Origin: Candidatus Bathyarchaeota archaeon
Lineage (GTDB): Archaea > Thermoproteota > Bathyarchaeia > 40CM-2-53-6 > RBG-13-38-9
Assembly (NCBI GenBank): GCA_030671315.1
Contig: DAOUZW010000065.1
Location: 1-6,560, forward strand
Reading direction: 5' to 3'
Length of the DNA: 6,560 bases
Translations under genes and position numbers: made by a program
Shown: in pieces, positions 5,115-6,560 of the stretch
Numbering within the stretch: the first letter of the stretch is position 1
How the letters are laid out: each line of letters begins with the position of its first letter
The notes under the pieces: model-generated
The model's input: only the letters and a program-made list of their open reading frames with translations
The model's database searches: none
What the model was told of the DNA's origin: nothing

Positions 5115-5996
5115 TTATGATAAAAATTCAAACATAGTGGATATGTCTCTTGTTCCCTGCTGGTTTTGATTATAAGTTCTTAAGAAGTTTAAAGCTGCTA
5201 TTGCCGTTTCAGGATAAAGTTTTAAGTTCTCCGCCATTTCGAGAGCTATCGTCACATCTTTCTTGAATATATCTGGTGTCGAACCTACAGTCTTCCTAGT
5301 TAGAATCGTTGGAACCCAATTCGTCCAAACCCAACTCTGACCAGTGCTCACATTAATAATTTCATGTACTAGTTTTGGATCTATTCCAGCCTCAACAGCT
5401 ATTTCGAGTACAGATCGGGCTGTAATCAAGTCCGTTAGCACTAACATATTATTCAGAAGCTTAACAATTTCTCCCGAACCTATTTCACCAATATAATAGA
5501 CCCTTTTACCAATACTTTCAAAGATTGACCTACATCTATCGAATGTCTCCCTTCTGCCACCTACCATTACAGTTAATGTAGCTGCCTCAGCACCCGTTCT
5601 ACCACCTGAAATAGGAGCATCGAGTACATCAATTCCTCGAGATTTAGCTGCAGCATCAAGTTTCTTGATAGTTACTGGAGATACTGTGCTGAGCTCGATT
5701 ATGACACTTCCTGGCGCAGCTGTCTGAACAATGCCTCCCTTTCCTAGTGTCACCTCTTCGGAAACGGCCTGGGTTGGAAGAGAGAGGAGTACAAATTTAG
5801 TATCCACAGATACATCACTAGGCTTATTGCAAAGTTTTGCCCCTTGCTTAACAACACTCTGTACCCTATCAGAATCTGGCTCTATATCATATACAATTAA
5901 TTCAAAACCAGCCTTCACTAAATTGAGAGCCATTGGCGCTCCCATTGTTCCCAATCCTATAAAACCGAGCTTCAAAGCATATCTAAACCGAATCAT
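5115..5996 (-). CDS. 3-hydroxyisobutyrate dehydrogenase / 2-hydroxy-3-oxopropionate reductase family oxidoreductase
   Basis: A 293-residue cytosolic beta-hydroxyacid dehydrogenase, full family length. The N-terminal Rossmann fold carries G14-L-G16-T-M-G19. The second strand ends in VYD with Asp37, which favours NAD(H) over NADP(H), since NADPH-dependent members usually have Asn-Arg-Thr there. The substrate-binding motif is D126-A-P-I-S-G-G132. The catalytic region G173-S-G-E-I-V-K179-L-L-N-N183 supplies the catalytic lysine, and KKD (245-247) is the conserved C-terminal site. All key residues are present, so it should be active. The substrate (3-hydroxyisobutyrate, tartronate semialdehyde, 4-hydroxybutyrate/succinic semialdehyde or similar) cannot be assigned: no pathway gene is adjacent. 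ATG 5996 adds about eight residues before the first strand; an in-frame TTG at 5975 matches the usual family N-terminus and is an alternative. Neither has a good Shine-Dalgarno. A TATA-like TTTTATATTC lies at about 6043-6052. Confidence 0.92.
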   Translation of the reverse strand: MIRFRYALKLGFIGLGTMGAPMALNLVKAGFELIVYDIEPDSDRVQSVVKQGAKLCNKPSDVSVDTKFVLLSLPTQAVSEEVTLGKGGIVQTAAPGSVIIELSTVSPVTIKKLDAAAKSRGIDVLDAPISGGRTGAEAATLTVMVGGRRETFDRCRSIFESIGKRVYYIGEIGSGEIVKLLNNMLVLTDLITARSVLEIAVEAGIDPKLVHEIINVSTGQSWVWTNWVPTILTRKTVGSTPDIFKKDVTIALEMAENLKLYPETAIAALNFLRTYNQNQQGTRDISTMFEFLS

Positions 5997-6042
5997 AAGA
6001 GATTCAAAGCTGATTAAAAGCTGTTTGATTGCACATACTAAG

Positions 6043-6052
6043 AATATAAAAC
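6043..6052 (-). promoter_or_regulatory. TATA-like element of the dehydrogenase gene
   Basis: TTTTATATTC on the minus strand lies about 50 bp before ATG 5996, predicting transcription from about 6022 and a leader of about 26 nt. It supports separate transcription of the dehydrogenase from the upstream small zinc protein gene. Confidence 0.35.
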
Positions 6053-6097
6053 AAGATGAGTACGTACTACCTCCTGACTAAATTATTGAAGTTTCAT

Positions 6098-6103
6098 AAA
6101 AAA
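6098..6103 (-). terminator. Oligo-T run after the small zinc-protein gene
   Basis: Six T residues on the minus strand, about 42 nt past the stop codon at 6145, with a further T5 closer in. This is a plausible archaeal termination site between the small gene and the dehydrogenase promoter. No other feature is seen in 5997-6144 apart from that promoter. Confidence 0.35.
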
Positions 6104-6144
6104 GGGAATGAATTTCCAAAAACTTGGATTTATCGAAGATGTTA

Positions 6145-6312
6145 TTATAGACTGGTTGGTGCGCAAAGATTTTCTGAACTATTTGCTACTCTTCCACATG
6201 CACTACAGATATATTTCGGACTGTTCACGAGTGGTTTAATCTGATCTATATCTTCCATATCTCCGACAACCATTTTACAAAGATGTTTTTCATGTCCAGG
6301 ATGTTTTGGCAT
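6145..6312 (-). CDS. 55-residue Cys/His-rich putative zinc-binding protein
   Basis: A short gene on the minus strand, reading MPKHPGHEKHLCKMVV at the start. GGTGAT inside GAGGTGAT (6317-6324) ends 4 nt before the ATG, the same layout as fprA, which makes the gene credible despite its length. The N-terminus has H4, H7, H10 and C12; the C-terminal half has YICSACGRVANSSENLC with C36, C39 and C50, and the protein ends in PTSL, TAA. A CxxCGRVA...NLC pattern near the end of a tiny protein recalls a type of small conserved protein I believe occurs in anaerobic bacteria and archaea, though its function is not known to me. The ligands suggest one zinc (or iron) site. A TATA-like TTATATTTAT at about 6369-6378 gives it a promoter of its own. 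It is cytosolic, with no hydrophobic segment. Confidence 0.8.
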   Translation of the reverse strand: MPKHPGHEKHLCKMVVGDMEDIDQIKPLVNSPKYICSACGRVANSSENLCAPTSL

Positions 6313-6316
6313 AATT

Positions 6317-6324
6317 ATCACCTC
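6317..6324 (-). promoter_or_regulatory. Shine-Dalgarno of the small zinc-protein gene
   Basis: GAGGTGAT on the minus strand, 4 nt before ATG 6312. It is the main evidence that this short frame is translated and fixes the start. Confidence 0.75.
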
Positions 6325-6342
6325 ATTTAAAACAATTTTTAC

Positions 6343-6358
6343 AATCTATCAGAATAGA
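6343..6358. repeat. Imperfect inverted repeat upstream of the small zinc-protein gene
   Basis: AATCTATCAGAATAGA contains TCTAT and ATAGA as 5-bp inverted arms. It lies between the TATA-like element (about 6369-6378) and the Shine-Dalgarno, over the predicted transcription start near 6348, where a repressor could act. It shares AATCTAT and GAATAGA with the elements at 2892-2908 and 3646-3683. Confidence 0.35.
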
Positions 6359-6461
6359 AATTACTGACATAAATATAACGGTGTTATCATATTTATCTGC
6401 ATACAAATATTAAAAGCATCCAAATTTGAACTAAGCGTGAATAGGGGTTAGATAGTTTTTG

Positions 6462-6560
6462 TGGCGGGCCCGCGGGGATTTGAACCCCGGACCTTTAGCT
6501 TTCACCAGTAAGATTAGGAGGGTCAGCCAAACGAGTCTACTGCTCTATCCATGCTGAGCT
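6462..6560 (-). tRNA. tRNA gene, 5' end cut by the window; interrupted anticodon region, perhaps Arg(CCT)
   Basis: Reading the minus strand, the window opens at about position 9 of a tRNA: a D-arm with stem GCTC/GAGC (6556-6559 and 6542-6545) and loop AGCATGGATA with the G18-G19 pair; then, much later, a perfect T-arm CGGGG-TTCAAAT-CCCCG (6489 to 6473), the 3' acceptor strand CGGGCCC, discriminator G, and an encoded CCA ending at 6462. The 5' acceptor strand, predicted GGGCCCG, lies beyond 6560. Between the D and T stems there are 52 nt (6490-6541) where a class I tRNA has about 23, so about 29 are extra. A CTCCTAA heptamer (6514-6520) would make an anticodon loop with anticodon CCT, and GTAGA (6536-6540) pairs with TCTTAC (6508-6513) apart from one bulged T. 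With A20 and G73 this favours Arg(CCT), with intron sequence inserted. The exact introns, and thus the identity, remain unsettled. Confidence 0.82.

Noticed and set aside
6064..6079. GGAGGT on the minus strand near 6069-6074 as a start site for another small gene
   Set aside because: No start codon at suitable spacing opens more than a very short frame.
5731..6081. Plus-strand 116-codon frame opposite the dehydrogenase
   Set aside because: It is antisense to the Rossmann-fold N-terminus, whose conservation explains the open frame.
6056..6244. Plus-strand 62-codon frame
   Set aside because: It is antisense to the small zinc-protein gene and the dehydrogenase promoter and has no ribosome site; the minus-strand gene has a perfect one and patterned cysteines.
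6462..6560. Reading the tRNA as Val(GAC) using TTTGG/CTAAA as anticodon stem, or as Thr(CGT) with a single canonical intron
   Set aside because: The first leaves 10 unexplained bases between D-arm and anticodon stem; the second leaves two purine mismatches in the stem and no clean bulge-helix-bulge. D-arm, A20 and G73 fit Arg better, but neither alternative is fully excluded.

Overview
The window reads as archaeal, low in GC (roughly 35-37% by eye) and probably from an anaerobe. The archaeal signs are GGTGAT-type Shine-Dalgarno sites 4 nt before start codons, TATA-box promoters giving very short leaders or none, a Dpo4-type Y-family polymerase ending in a PCNA-binding motif, a typical archaeal winged-helix regulator, and a tRNA whose anticodon region looks interrupted. 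A flavodiiron protein fits an anaerobe meeting occasional O2 or NO. A TACK or Bathyarchaeia-like lineage is a guess from overall style; nothing here proves it.

Layout from left to right: the C-terminal end of an amidohydrolase-2 type metal hydrolase (1-387, +); a flavodiiron protein with a TTG start (543-1736, +); DNA polymerase IV/Dpo4 (1802-2890, +); a convergent small exported or anchored protein built from two near-identical helical repeats (3062-3556, -); a divergent AT-rich promoter region holding a nested inverted repeat; a tightly coupled pair of a winged-helix regulator and a four-helix membrane protein (3825-4603, +); a convergent two-helix membrane protein with a C-terminal zinc ribbon (4675-5025, -); a 3-hydroxyisobutyrate dehydrogenase-family oxidoreductase (5115-5996, -); a 55-residue cysteine/histidine-rich small protein (6145-6312, -); and the 3' part of a tRNA gene (6462-6560, -) cut by the window edge.

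Only the regulator/membrane-protein pair is a clear operon, since the two coding regions overlap. The other genes look singly transcribed, each with its own TATA-like element, and several are followed by oligo-T runs or hairpins. FprA (O2/NO detoxification) next to a translesion polymerase could be a loose stress grouping, but the spacing and separate promoters do not require it. No phage, insertion sequence, CRISPR array or defence system is visible. The points most worth a second look are the tRNA with about 29 extra bases between its D and T arms, the repeat protein with a perfect Shine-Dalgarno aimed at an ACG codon, the regulator/membrane pair, and an AATCTAT/ATAGATT motif that recurs in three intergenic regions.
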